Source: Molanna angustata
Lineage: Eukaryota; Arthropoda; Insecta; Trichoptera; Molannidae
Length of the DNA stretch: 64,000 bases
Assembly: GCA_963576475.1 (NCBI GenBank)
Contig: OY754968.1
Location: 19,826,734-19,890,733 of the forward strand
Direction of reading: 5' to 3'
Shown: positions 53,001 to 63,564 of the stretch, one piece after another
How the letters are laid out: every line of letters begins with the position of its first letter
Numbering within the stretch: position 1 is the stretch's first letter
Notes under the pieces: generated by a model
Databases searched by the model: none
The model's input: only the letters and a program-made list of their open reading frames with translations
What the model was told of the DNA's origin: nothing
Program-made: the position numbers and the translations under genes

Positions 53001-56000
53001 CAATTTGTCTATCCTTCAATGGAACTGTCGCAGTGCAGTATCTAACAGACATGAGATAATCCAATTGATGAAAACACATGAAATCCATGTGGCTGCAATA
53101 TCAGAAACATGGTTTCCTCCATTATCCGTTTTTGAAATACCTGGTTATACTTGTTTGAGAGACGATAGACTGGATGGCAAAGGAGGAGCGGCTCTTTTTG
53201 TCAAGTACGGTTTGCCATTTTCACAGATATCTTTACCCCAGAACATGTCATCGCAAATAGTTGCAGCTAAAATCTACGGCGTTTCCTTTGTCTCTTTGTA
53301 TATTCCTCCTAAAACCTCATTTGATTTGATATTTTGGAATAATATTACCCCATTATTGACGAATTCATTTGTCATATTGGGTGATAGTAATGCTCACTCT
53401 ACGTCTTGGGGTTGCTCATATAACGACTCATCGGGTAAGAATATATTAGAATACATAGATGCGCACTCCTTATGTATTCTTAACAACGGAGAACCAACCA
53501 GAGTGGCATCTCCATATTATCGTCCGAGTGCGGTGGATATCTCCATATGTACTTCTGATCTGGCTTCTTTGTTGGAGTGGAATATTATGGACGATCCCCA
53601 CTCGAGTGACCATTACCCAATCATTTTAAATATAACTAAAAAAAGTAAATATCAAACAAACGTTCGATCATACCATGGGTACGCTTTTCGAAAAGCTAAA
53701 TGGAACGAATTTAAAACTCTTCTAAGCTCTCAAATTGAAAATTTCTCTACCTCACTCGAAGATTCTTCTATTGATGAAACTGCAGAGTCGATTAGAAGAA
53801 TTGTCATTTCGGCGGCTGACAACACAATTCCCAAGATCAAACCTATTGGTAGAAATAATTCTAGTCCCCCTTGGTGGGACGATGAATGTTTATTGGCGGT
53901 CCAGAAAAGAAAAGTGGCTATGCGTAGCTTTAAAAAAGATATGAGTATTGATAATTTTATCAAAGCAAAAAATGCCCAAGCAGCTGCGAAAAGACTACTC
54001 AAAAGGAAAAAAAGGCAGGGATGGCGTAATTTTTGCTCTAACTTGTCTCCAAATACTCCTATATCAGAGGTTTGGAATTCGATTAAAAAGTTCAGGGGCT
54101 CATTTGTATCTCCTTCTACTGTTAACTTAGAGAGATGCATTGAGGAATTTTCTCAAAAACTTGCTCCTCCCTATGTCCCGTCTTTTTCGGAACTTCCGTC
54201 ATTTTATTTTCAAGGTACAAATGGGGTTTCTGACTTATCTGTCCCATTCTCACTTGATGAACTTAATTCAGCTATAAACACTACTTCTGACTCTGCCCCG
54301 GGCCATGATCTGATTCCATATTCATTTTTTCGTAATTTTCCAGATGATGCCTTATCTCATTTACTTCAACTGTATAATTCAATTTTGCTTTCGGGAATAA
54401 TCCCAAGTAACTGGAAAAAACAAATTGTGATCCCAATTCCTAAGGTGGGTAAAAACCCTGAATTGGCTTCTTCATACAGACCTATTGCACTATCTTGTTG
54501 TTTTTTAAAGATACTGGAGCGTATATTAAAGGGACGGCTAGAGTGGTTTCTCGAAGGAAAATCTCTTTTGCCCCCTTGGCAGTTTGGGTTCAGAAAGGGC
54601 AAATCATGTATGGACAATTTGGCTATTATAACATCAGACATCCGTATTGCTTTTAATAAAAAAAATAATGTTGTAGCTGCATTCCTCGATTTAAACAGTG
54701 CATATGACAATGTAATACTTCCCATACTCCAAACAAAACTTGTAAAAATTGGTATCCCTTCTTCCCTGGCTCAACTTATTTTTAATATAATGTCACAACG
54801 CCGCATTGTTATTGACTCTCCTCAAGGCAAAATTCAAAGAGATATCCATAAGGGACTGCCACAAGGCTCGGTTTTGAGCCCGCTACTTTTTAATGTCTAT
54901 ACATCTGATGTTGATTCGTCCATTTCTCAATCCTGTAAGATCCTCCAGTTTGCGGATGATTTTGTGATTTATTGTCAAGACAAGGATATTAATGTTGCTG
55001 CATCTAAATTACAGTACACTTTGATTTCATTTAATAGATGGCTAAATGATAATGGTATGTCCTTATCTCCCACAAAAAGTAATGTAGTGATATTCAGTAG
55101 GAAACATAAAATTCCAAACATATCTATACAGCTGGAAGGATCAACGATTTCTGTAAGTGATTCTGTAAAGTTTTTGGGAATAATTCTACACAGAAAACTA
55201 TCATGGAACCTGCACGTCGAATCAATAGTTACGAAATGTGAAAAGAGAATAAACATCCTGCGAGCCATTTCAAGAGTGTGGTGGGGATCACACCCTACAA
55301 CAATGAAGTTACTTTATAATGCGTTGGTGCGCAGCCACTTAGATTACGGATGTCAACTAATAGACCCTCTCCCAGAATACCTTAGCTTAAAGTTGCAAAA
55401 AATACAATCCAAATGCCTAAGACTAATCTTGGGAGCTATGAAGTCCTCTCCTATAAACGCTTTACAAATTGAATGTTCAGAGATGCCTTTACATCTTCGC
55501 AGAGAATTACTATCCCATAAGTTCTTACTTAGGAGATATCCCAATGTTTCTCATCTACTGGTTGATAAACTCAATAGAATCTCTCAGTACGAATTTTCCA
55601 AAAAAAATATGTTTAATCTATTTAAGTCTAGTCTGTTACTGAAATCTATTGAATCTCCACAGGTCTCAAATTCAACCCCTATATTCTCAATCCCATACAG
55701 GGCAATTGTTTTTCGCCCTAAAGTGCACATGTCTATTCGCATAGATCGCTCTGCAGCGTATTGGAACCTCTCGAGAATTTTCGGATTCTTTAATTCAGTG
55801 ATTGATGACAGGTGGAAGGACCATATTTCAATATACACAGATGGCTCAAAATCTCCTAACGGAGATTGTGGTGCAGCCTTCTGTATTCCTAGTTTAAATA
55901 TCGAGGAAAAGTTTAAACTTCCCAAAAACACTTCCATATATACAGCGGAATGCGTAGCTATGAGAGAGGCATTATCAAGAATTCTGTCGATGTCTATTCA

Positions 56001-56685
56001 GAAAGCTGTAATCTTCACGGATTCTCTCAGTCTCGTACAAAAACTCATTAAAAACAATATCAGTGACCCCCATGATGATTTATTTTGGACAATTAAGTGT
56101 TTACTCTTTGAATCCTCAGAATATGGATATCAGTTGGAAATAGGATGGATACCATCTCACGTGGGTATTCCAGGTAATGAACGGGCAGATCAGCTGGCTA
56201 GAGAAGCGTGTTCATTAGGATTAACTCCCCAGTGTTTTCTTCACACCCTACTTGAGAGGATGGTACACCTTGACAAAAAAGTGAGAGAAAAATGGCTGGA
56301 AGAATGGCAATCCTCTACTAAAGGAGCCCATTATAAAACCTTGCAAGATCATATTTCAAGAATTCCATGGTTTTATGGTCAAAAACTCCCTAAAATTGAC
56401 ATCTCCCTACTTTGTCGCTTAAGAATTGGCCATTGCTCCTTGGCATCTCATTTATTTAGGATTCAGGTTGTTCAATCCCCAATATGTGAATGCGGTGAAC
56501 AGGAAGAGAATAGTGATCATATTTTCTTTGAATGTAAATTATTAAATAGAGAAGAATTTATGTCAGAGATAATAAAATCATGCACTTCATATCCTGTTAA
56601 CTCTAAATTCCTTTTGTCATTGAATGATGTAAATATTAATAAAAGTATAACAAATTTTTTGAAAATAAACAATAAACTCCTTTGA
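52975..56685 (+). CDS. LINE ORF2: endonuclease, reverse transcriptase, RNase H
   Basis: Intact 1236-aa enzyme for target-primed reverse transcription. The ATG at 52975 overlaps the end of ORF1 by 26 bp. An upstream in-frame GTG at 52969 is not needed. Apurinic-type endonuclease: SILQWNCRS, SETWF, GDSNAHSTSWG, SSDHYP (about residues 9-215). Reverse transcriptase: SSYRPIALS, FLDLNSAYDN, GLPQGSVLSPLLFN and active site FADD (659-662). RNase H: YTDGSKS (Asp956), YTAECVAM, FTDSLS, GNERADQLA. The tail has the RLRIGHC motif and the zinc-like CECGEQEENSDHIFFEC. No inactivating change is visible in this frame. Confidence 0.93.
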   Translation: MSTQKLKINNLSILQWNCRSAVSNRHEIIQLMKTHEIHVAAISETWFPPLSVFEIPGYTCLRDDRLDGKGGAALFVKYGLPFSQISLPQNMSSQIVAAKIYGVSFVSLYIPPKTSFDLIFWNNITPLLTNSFVILGDSNAHSTSWGCSYNDSSGKNILEYIDAHSLCILNNGEPTRVASPYYRPSAVDISICTSDLASLLEWNIMDDPHSSDHYPIILNITKKSKYQTNVRSYHGYAFRKAKWNEFKTLLSSQIENFSTSLEDSSIDETAESIRRIVISAADNTIPKIKPIGRNNSSPPWWDDECLLAVQKRKVAMRSFKKDMSIDNFIKAKNAQAAAKRLLKRKKRQGWRNFCSNLSPNTPISEVWNSIKKFRGSFVSPSTVNLERCIEEFSQKLAPPYVPSFSELPSFYFQGTNGVSDLSVPFSLDELNSAINTTSDSAPGHDLIPYSFFRNFPDDALSHLLQLYNSILLSGIIPSNWKKQIVIPIPKVGKNPELASSYRPIALSCCFLKILERILKGRLEWFLEGKSLLPPWQFGFRKGKSCMDNLAIITSDIRIAFNKKNNVVAAFLDLNSAYDNVILPILQTKLVKIGIPSSLAQLIFNIMSQRRIVIDSPQGKIQRDIHKGLPQGSVLSPLLFNVYTSDVDSSISQSCKILQFADDFVIYCQDKDINVAASKLQYTLISFNRWLNDNGMSLSPTKSNVVIFSRKHKIPNISIQLEGSTISVSDSVKFLGIILHRKLSWNLHVESIVTKCEKRINILRAISRVWWGSHPTTMKLLYNALVRSHLDYGCQLIDPLPEYLSLKLQKIQSKCLRLILGAMKSSPINALQIECSEMPLHLRRELLSHKFLLRRYPNVSHLLVDKLNRISQYEFSKKNMFNLFKSSLLLKSIESPQVSNSTPIFSIPYRAIVFRPKVHMSIRIDRSAAYWNLSRIFGFFNSVIDDRWKDHISIYTDGSKSPNGDCGAAFCIPSLNIEEKFKLPKNTSIYTAECVAMREALSRILSMSIQKAVIFTDSLSLVQKLIKNNISDPHDDLFWTIKCLLFESSEYGYQLEIGWIPSHVGIPGNERADQLAREACSLGLTPQCFLHTLLERMVHLDKKVREKWLEEWQSSTKGAHYKTLQDHISRIPWFYGQKLPKIDISLLCRLRIGHCSLASHLFRIQVVQSPICECGEQEENSDHIFFECKLLNREEFMSEIIKSCTSYPVNSKFLLSLNDVNINKSITNFLKINNKLL

Positions 56686-57027
56686 AAAAACTGTCCCCAG
56701 GTCTTGGAATTTGTATATAGTTTGTGTGTATATAGTTTATGTGAGTGTTCCGTATGTTTTCGAATTATGCCGACCGTTTTTATAATTTCACCTTTTTTGA
56801 CTAAGAAATTATTATTTGCACATTTTTACGTTTATTTTTGTTTGATTTCATAGATATGTATATATTTCATATATTACCAAGAGTGGGACGAGCATTGCGG
56901 TGGGTGTGTTTTCAATGTTTGTCACCTACTACAATGTTCGTCCTTCTAGGGATTAGTGGCTATATCACTCGATATCGGGTGGAACGCCAGAAATTTATTA
57001 AAAAAAAAAAAAAATATTTATGCTCTG

Positions 57028-57297
57028 AGGCACCGGCTTAGAACAGTGCTTGAACTATTTCCTATTATCATCATTTTCGGATGTTCCGTAAGAATCGGGT
57101 AATCGAAAAAACAACAGGCAACATTATACTATCCCACAATGTGGGGTACCTAACTAGCGACAGGTGTGAGGATGTGCATTATCTTATGAAAAGAAACACG
57201 ACACATGCGTGTATAACTACACACCAGTCTCATCTCACCTAAAAAGGCAAAATTCAGAAAATGTATTGAACCTCATCGCTGAATTTATACTTTCAAT
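57028..57297. mobile_element. SINE-like family S, copy with an inverted tail half
   Basis: 57028-57137 matches the head of the 46243 copy in plus orientation (CACCGGCTTAGAACAGTGC; CGTAAGAATCGGGTAATCG). 57138-57297 matches the rest in reverse complement (CCCACAATGTGGGGTACC back to AACCTCATCGCTGAATTT). So one element carries an internal inversion. The full-length LINE is inserted at its start. Confidence 0.6.
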
Positions 57298-57299
57298 TA

Positions 57300-57825
57300 A
57301 ACGTACCTAGTTTAAATCTATTGTATTTTAGTATCCGGAATATAGTCATTCCGTTCCGGCCGTCAATACCAACCTTATCGTCTGTGGCCAGCCTTTCCTT
57401 TGTGAGGTTATAACTCATACAAAATTCCTGTAGGACAACTAGAGGGATCTAACTCGGAATATGACGTAACTGTGCCAATATAAAATCGGGTTCACTCAAG
57501 TACCGTTTCCAAGGATTCCCACAATCATCCAAAAACACAGATTCCCGTTTTCCAAACCGGATGTCGAATGAGTATTTCATTATGTGTTAAATTTTTTTTA
57601 TATCACTAACTGAACCATGTAGATATTTATCATGAGTAGGTAAAATACAATATTAATTATATTTTTATACCTACACAATATTAGTGTGATTCACAATTAA
57701 TAAAAATAGACGGGTAGGTATAATGGAACATATTGGAATGGAATGGATTATATATGTTGAATTTTTTATATAATCTATCGATCTAAAAGTAATTGTAGAC
57801 TTTTCATATTGTACTTAGATGTTAG
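57300..57825. other. No gene seen
   Basis: 57340-57560 is less AT-rich (CCGTTCCGGCCGTCAATACC; GATTCCCGTTTTCCAAACCGG) but no long frame or known motif is visible; possibly an old transposable element. Confidence 0.4.
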
Positions 57826-57829
57826 AAAT

Positions 57830-58205
57830 ATAATTCATTGCGAAAATTTTCGGTCCCTTCTGCGATCAAGGCACGTGGAGAATCAGGTACAACCACGAAC
57901 TACAGAGCCTATTCAAGGAACCGAATATCGTCCAAACGGTAAGTATAGGAAGGCTCCGCGGTTAGGACACGTGCATCGTATGGAAGATGACCAGACACTA
58001 AAAAGAATCCTCACATCACGTCCGGAGGGAAGAAGAGGTGTGGGAAGGCCGAAACTACGATGGATGGATGGATTCGAGAAGGACCTTCAGATAGCCGGTG
58101 TGCGGAATTGGATAGAAAAGGCCATGGATAGGGTGCAATGGAGACGATTCCTTGAGGAGGCCAAGGCCCACCCTGGGCTGTGGAACCACTGATGATGATG
58201 ATATC
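57830..58205 (+). mobile_element. RTE-like LINE family C, C-terminal fragment
   Basis: 127-aa open frame with LGHVHRMEDDQTLKRIL, RRGVGRPKLRWMDGFEKDL and [17 protein letters not shown], then a TGATGATGATA tail. 5'-truncated. Diverged from the copy at 4545-5092. Confidence 0.75.
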
Positions 58206-58436
58206 TTGAATGTTTTATATAATCTATCGACCTAAAAATAATTGTAGACTTTTCATATTGTACTCAGATGTTAGAATTCATAGTGGACAATTTTATTTTT
58301 GTGTTACACTCAATAAAATATTTCTATGTCAAGACTTTACATTCCTTATATTATATTAAGATGTTTGAATTCATAGTGGGCAATTAAATTTTTGTTATAG
58401 GTACTATTAATAAAATAGTTTCATATTTAAATGTAT

Positions 58437-58560
58437 GGTGCATGGCAGAGCGTTTAACGTGCTGGGATAGTAATCCAGTGGTGGCGAGTTCGAATCTGCC
58501 CCGACCGTATTAATTTTATTCACCTACATATAGTACGAGCAAAGAGTTTTTAAATATGAT
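58437..58560 (+). mobile_element. tRNA-derived SINE, diverged copy
   Basis: TGCATGGCAGAGCGTTTAACG, GTGCTGGGATAGTAATCCAG, GCGAGTTCGAATCTGCC. Both pol III boxes are recognisable; the body is diverged after the ACCTACATA region. Confidence 0.6.
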
Positions 58561-58699
58561 AGAGAAAGAGAGACATTTTCTGACCAGTGTCAAGAGACAC
58601 AAAGCCACATATTCCGTTGTGATATGTAAATATATCCTTTTACAACTCACAGTGGAGGTAAAGATAGAGGAAAGTTGATGTGGTACGGGGTGGAAAAAA

Positions 58700-58832
58700 A
58701 ATACCGACGAGGGTCGTATTACAGGAGTTATTTAAGAATAATATAAGAAAAAGTTAAGGTCCCATATGCAGTATTCTCGCAGTACCTTACATTACCTTTT
58801 TCTCAAATAACTCTTGTAATATGACCCCGAGA
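58700..58832. repeat. Imperfect inverted repeat, small foldback element
   Basis: GGGTCGTATTACAGGAGTTAT (58713 on) is mirrored by ATAACTCTTGTAATATGACCC (58807-58827), with AGAAAAAG/CTTTTTCT inside. Non-coding. Confidence 0.5.
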
Positions 58833-59026
58833 TTAAAAATCTTAAACAGTGGTTCGGAATTCCAGATGCGGCGCACTATTTACATTGGCGCAAGATCGAC
58901 TTATAATAAATTGGGTATCATGGTCACCCGTTAAATCCGTTAGGAGTGGCCCAAAAAGGAGAAACTCTCATGGAAGAGATAAGTTTTCTCAAAATATGAA
59001 ATTAAGTAATGCGCATTATATTATTT

Positions 59027-59718
59027 TTACTCCTCACTATCCCAATATGCCAATATATGTAGTGGGCGTTATGAATTCGCAATTTTTAAGGATATTTTTT
59101 TATTGCTGATTATCAACTAGTATCAAGCTGAGATTGTATTCTTACCGTTTCATTCATGAATTGTCAAAATTTAAAGAAAATAATCTATGGCCTGCTATAT
59201 CAATGTGAAATACATTTCCTTTTTGTTAGAAAAATGTAGGTATATAACAGAAAGTAAAATATCTTCTGTATGGGATAATTGAGTGATCAACTTTTATATT
59301 CGATATTGTATGTGTATCTATAGATAAGTATATTTTTTACTCTTCTTTTCTATCTTCCTCAAGGGGTAGGCAGTGAGAACCGAACACCGCATTCTTCTAT
59401 CTTGACACATACATCGCCTCATCAACATTGATACACTGTCTCATACATGTTCATCTTGCTAGTAATGTAATTTTTTTTTTACATAAATTTCTCAACAGGT
59501 ATCATGTAGAAAGTGCATAGGTCCCTATGAGTTTGGTGACAATGTTTTAGTGTGTATGGTCTATTGTGAAAACTTTTGTCCTCTGGGAATCTTATATTTA
59601 TTTAAAAATCTAATAGAAATGTACTTCATAAAAATGCATTTAGAGATTGTCAACCTTTCATGAAAAAAAGTTCACTTATTATGGTTTGGAGAGTTTAGTG
59701 TTGGCTACAACCCACTAG
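59027..59718 (+). mobile_element. Repeat family A, copy 5, diverged
   Basis: Both termini are recognisable (TTTTTACTCCTCACT; GGCTACAACCCACTAG followed by T). The interior is diverged and contains a short LINE 3' tail at about 59340-59465. Confidence 0.4.
59340..59465 (-). mobile_element. LINE family Q 3' end, diverged copy
   Basis: Plus-strand text AAGGGGTAGGCAGTGAGAAC, then CGAACACCGC and a 'CATTGATACACTGTCTCATAC' type stretch align with 11080-11170. Located within family A copy 5. Confidence 0.4.
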
Positions 59719-60024
59719 TTTAATTTTCGTTTTATTTTTCTGAATTTCAGGATTTTTAACTTCGTGACATTGTTCATTAGTCTATTCGCATTACACATAC
59801 ATACTTTGAGGTGACACGCATTATTTTTAGGTGGGTAAAATGGTAAATCTCTAACCACACTACGCTGATTTGTAAGTGTATAACCACACCGTAATACTTA
59901 GTTTGATAAAACAATGAATGAAAAGTGTAGAAGTTTTTTTGTATTTGATAAAATCGCGTAGTTTTCTTATCATGACTGCGGTTTTCCGGTCAGTCATTGA
60001 ACTCTCAATGTAATATACCTACCT

Positions 60025-60863
60025 ATAATCTCATAAAAGCTAGAACGCTGAAAATTGGTATAAACATAGACAAATACAAAATCTCAAATTGGTTTTTCCA
60101 AAGACCTTATATACATTATTATAAAGTCTTTGGTTTTTTCAAAAAAATCCAGGGTTTCTCAAACATTTTTTATTAAGAAAAATATATTTTTATGATAAAT
60201 TTATTAGTTTAACTGCCTATATTTCCAAATTTTTTAAAAATATCGAAAAACGCCAACTAGATAATTTAATTTTCTATAAAAAATAGAAACATTGTATTAG
60301 CACATCCCGAATTTTCTTTAACAATTTTTATAAAAATTGAATTTAGTGACCACATTGCTTCATACAATTTGTATGGCAGTCGCTTATTATACACAATATG
60401 TAAGAAAACTTAATAGTTTGATAGGTACTTAATATCCAAACATACATACAGAACCATCATGCTGTTTTCATATTCCGGATAGGAAAAGAGGACTGACCTC
60501 CATATTGTCCTATCTTGACATACATACCAACTTACTTACTTACTTACTCAGCCTCTTCCTGAGTCCAGTATTGGATAAAGGCCTCCCGCTTGGACTTCCA
60601 CTGGTCTCTATCCTGTGCCATCCTTCGCCATTCAGGACCTGCCACTATTTTGATGTCATCGGACCATCTGGTCTGGGGCCTTCCCACGCTTCTGTTTCCC
60701 GTTCTTGGCCTCCAGTCCATCACAATTTTTGTCCATCGTACATACCAACATGTGTTAAAAATTTTAATAATTTGGATTTATGGGTTTATAGTTTGATTCT
60801 TATTATTCAACTATACATACTATCGCTATCGACAGTTGGATCTCATGTGTTACATGCAACTAG
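60025..60863 (+). mobile_element. Helitron-like repeat family B, copy split by a LINE insertion
   Basis: Family B sequence ends with CAACTAG then T at 60863-60864. It is interrupted at 60532-60738 by a LINE 3' fragment with an 11-bp target-site duplication. 5' part truncated before the (AC)n region. Confidence 0.6.
60532..60738 (-). mobile_element. LINE 3' fragment with 11-bp target-site duplication
   Basis: Minus-strand reading [32 protein letters not shown] and REAFIQYWTQEEAE then stop and a (TAAG)n tail. TACATACCAAC at 60521-60531 recurs at 60739-60749. A related C-terminus is at 42255. Confidence 0.8.
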
Positions 60864-61060
60864 TAAGTATATGATATTGTTGGTACCTACTAATATCGTA
60901 TTTGCTATGTTTGGTTTACAAAATAAAAAAATATATAAATACTCTGTCATCGGTTTTTATTTCTGTTTTTTTTTTACGTAGGTACCTACCGATTTCTCGT
61001 ACAATTTTTTTTATCTCTAAATTGAAAATACTGATAAATTGGAAGATATAGTTAATTACT

Positions 61061-62211
61061 TGGATTGCGAATTTTTTAAAAGATCGTGAAGTCATAACTG
61101 TAGTGGACGGTTGCTCTTCTTCTCCCTATTCCATCAATGCGGGAGTCCCTCAAGGGTCCATTCTATCTCCAACCCTATTCCTCCTACATATTAATGACTT
61201 GCTCTTACGCGCCCCCATCCACTGCTACGCTGATGACAGCACAGTTCATGATAATTTCTCTTTTGACAAACCTTCTAAACAGTGTGAAATATCAGAAGCC
61301 CGGAAAGACCTTCATCAAAAAATAAATAACTACCTCCACTCAATCAATACCTGGGGTGAAAGTAATCTTGTTTCATTTAACGTCTCAAAAACCCAAGCCT
61401 GTCTAATTTCTGCGAAGAGAAACCCCAATGAATTGCAAGTGTCTTTCAACGGAAGCACCCTACCTAACAGCAGCTCTATCGACCTGCTTGGAGTATCTAT
61501 AACGAATCAATTACACTCCAAGGGTTCCATTGAAGCAAAGGTGAAACTCGCCTCCAAAAAATTGAGCGTACTATATAGAGCGCGTAGATATTTCACTAAG
61601 ACCCAGATCTGTATACTCTACAAAGCGCAAATACGTCCAATTATTGAATATGGTAGTCACCTCTGGAGTGGCGCCCCCCAATACCTACTGAATACCCTCG
61701 ACGCTGTCCAAAGGCGTGCTATACGTCTGATTGATGATCCACAATCCATCACTGACTGATGGATTGCAATCACTAGAACACAGACGCAGAGTCGGTATTT
61801 TAAGTTTATTCTATAGATACTACCACGGGAATTGCTCAGAAGAACTTGCATCTTTGGTCCCTCCTCCACCCACTCGCAACCGAGTCACTCGCTTCACTCA
61901 ATCGCAGCACCCATTCACAGTGGACCTTCAACATATACGAACAAGTCGCTTCTCGAACTCCTTTATTAATACAGCAGCCCGACTGTGGAACGATCTTCCG
62001 AATTCTGTGTTTCCACCTTCGTACAACCCGGGTCTTTTTGAAATCCGAATTAATAAACTCTTTTCTAGATTGCAAACCCCTCCCAACGCTACGTAGTGCG
62101 CTTCTTCGGAAGAGTAAAATGGACCCAAATCCTAATAGCTGGCGTCCCCTACGTGGACATGTTAAAAAAATCCAATGTGCTGGTAGTTTTTCTATATCAA
62201 AATATTTTTAA
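61061..62211 (+). mobile_element. LINE reverse transcriptase C-terminal half, one frameshift
   Basis: Starts WIANFLKDRE inside the reverse transcriptase: GVPQGSILSPTLFLLHINDLL, active site YADDST (61230-61247), SIDLLGVSI, LYKAQIRPIIEYGSHLWSGA, RRAIRLIDDP. A frameshift near 61745 shifts to a second frame with EHRRRVGILSLFYRYYHG and AARLWNDLPNSVFP (61731-62096). Jockey-like insect element, 5'-truncated and disabled only by the truncation and one shift, so fairly young. Confidence 0.85.
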
Positions 62212-62261
62212 GTAGTTACGAAAAATTCACAATGATAAAATAAGTACCTACTTATAATCAT

Positions 62262-62940
62262 CATCATCACTGACACTACAGTCCACTGCGGACCTTGGCC
62301 TCCTCCAGAAATCGTCTCCATCTCTTCCTATCGACCGCCAGTCTTCTCCAATTTATCAGGTGCATTTCTCTTATATCGCACAGCCATCTCAACCTAGTTC
62401 TGCCTCTACTTCTTCTGCCTTCGGGACAGGTATCTAATATCTACATAAGCTAAAAAATAATATGCTTCCAAAATATATGCAGATGTAATTAAATGTCAAT
62501 GTTCACGCTTATCCTACAAGAGGATGTCAGGATTTTAGACTTCCAAAAACGAGATTAACAGGTACACAAAATAGTTTATACCATAAAGGTCTCAAAATAT
62601 GTAATAGTTTGCCACCAAACAAAAGAAACCACAAGTCTTGTTACCTTTCGTAGGCTAGGTGCTGAATACATAGTTAAAAACTATTAATGTTCTCCATAGT
62701 TTTACATGTTTTTTATAATTGTAATACTCTTACCATACTTCTTCTTCTTTTTATAGGTTGACACCAGATACGTATTGTTTAAAAAAAGTATTTTCATATA
62801 TTTTTTGTTTATACTAGATATATAAATTTTAATATCTAAATAAAATGTACTATTATTATTACCTTTTTAGGAATAGGGTCATCATCCATCCGGCAAACAT
62901 GTCCAAGCCAACGTAGGCGCTAAATTTTAATAATGGACTA
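62262..62940 (-). mobile_element. RTE-like LINE family C, split by an insertion
   Basis: The upstream part (62880-62940) reads RLRWLGHVCRMDDD; the downstream part (62262-62440) continues CPEGRRSRGRTRLRWL to WRRFLEEAKVRSGL. The intervening 62441-62875 is foreign and carries a different LINE tail. So a nested insertion has split one LINE. Confidence 0.65.
62500..62700 (+). mobile_element. LINE C-terminal remnant inside the split family C element
   Basis: Plus-strand reading DFRLPKTRLTGTQNSLYHKG then LKICNSLPP resembles the tail of CR1- or Jockey-group ORF2 proteins (conserved 'G-x-x-x-N-x-L-P'). Part of the roughly 430-bp insertion. Confidence 0.45.
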
Positions 62941-62948
62941 CAATAGAT

Positions 62949-63131
62949 GGGTCGATGGCAGAGCGGTTAGCGCGCTGGGATAGTAATCCAGTGGTCGCGA
63001 GTTCGAATCCTGCCTCGACCGATTTCGTTCACCTATAGCACAAGCATTTATTTGCTTATTTTAGGGAACGTAGGAAGATGTATATGTACTTGTTTAACAA
63101 GGACATATTCATTTAAAAAAAAAAAAAAAAA
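62949..63131 (+). mobile_element. tRNA-derived SINE, near-intact copy with poly(A)
   Basis: Head GGGTCGATGGCAGAGCGG holds an A-box (TGGCAGAGCGG) and GAGTTCGAATCCTGC a B-box. The anticodon arm folds CTGGG-ATAGTAA-TCCAG (an AGU, Thr-like loop) and the acceptor ends GGTCGA/TCGACC pair. The T stem has a mismatch, so this is not a functional tRNA. Body TAGGGAACGTAGGAAGATGT and an A-rich tail follow. Copies at 32888, 38090, 58437 and a tail at 5845. Confidence 0.8.
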
Positions 63132-63309
63132 TTCTTTCATTGTATATTGTATATTGCATTTAGCTTATGATTATACCGTATTCTCCAGGTAAGTAATAAG
63201 TAGATTCTTTTATATATTGAAAACAAAACATTTAAAATAGCTAGAATATGTCAGCATACTGAAAGATGTCGTACAATAAATGTTTTGTCTAAATTTAAAC
63301 AAATATTTT

Positions 63310-63560
63310 AGATAAAATATTCTTCTTCTTCAATGGTGCTTCAGTCCAAAACAAGCCGTGGCCTCCTTCAACTTCTACCTTCAAATTGGTGCATAGATAC
63401 CTAATTCTTTCCTCGGCTGCCGCACTCCAGTTAGAAACTTGCAGGAGCCTTGCCGCAGCTCTACTTGTGTCTTCCTCCATCGCGTAGGTGTTCTTCCTCT
63501 ACTTCTCCTGTCCTCACGTGGTCTTCTTTCCAAGATGTTCTTGGTCCATAACATCAAACT
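63310..63560 (-). mobile_element. LINE C-terminal remnant
   Basis: WTKNILERRPREDRRSRGRT, PTRWRKTQVEL, then in another frame SNWSAAAEERIRYLCTNLKV. Resembles the tail of endonuclease-reverse transcriptase LINEs. Frameshifted. Confidence 0.5.
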
Positions 63561-63564
63561 GTTC

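Larger units (their letters stand above)
51410..57012 (+). mobile_element. Full-length non-LTR retrotransposon (I/Jockey group, with RNase H)
   Basis: About 5.6 kb: 5' UTR (51410-51627), gag-like ORF1, ORF2 with endonuclease, reverse transcriptase and RNase H, 3' UTR and a run of 15 A (57000-57014). AATATTTATGCTC occurs exactly at 51397-51409 and 57013-57025, a 13-bp target-site duplication. The 5' end begins (C)AGTTTGTGTCGAACAG, like Jockey-group 5' ends. A perfect duplication and an intact ORF2 indicate recent insertion. Clade assignment is from domain content only. Confidence 0.92.

Noticed and set aside
62949..63021. A functional tRNA gene
   Set aside because: tRNA-like boxes and stems are present but the T stem has a mismatch, the sequence continues into a shared body and poly(A), and several dispersed copies exist, so it is a SINE head.
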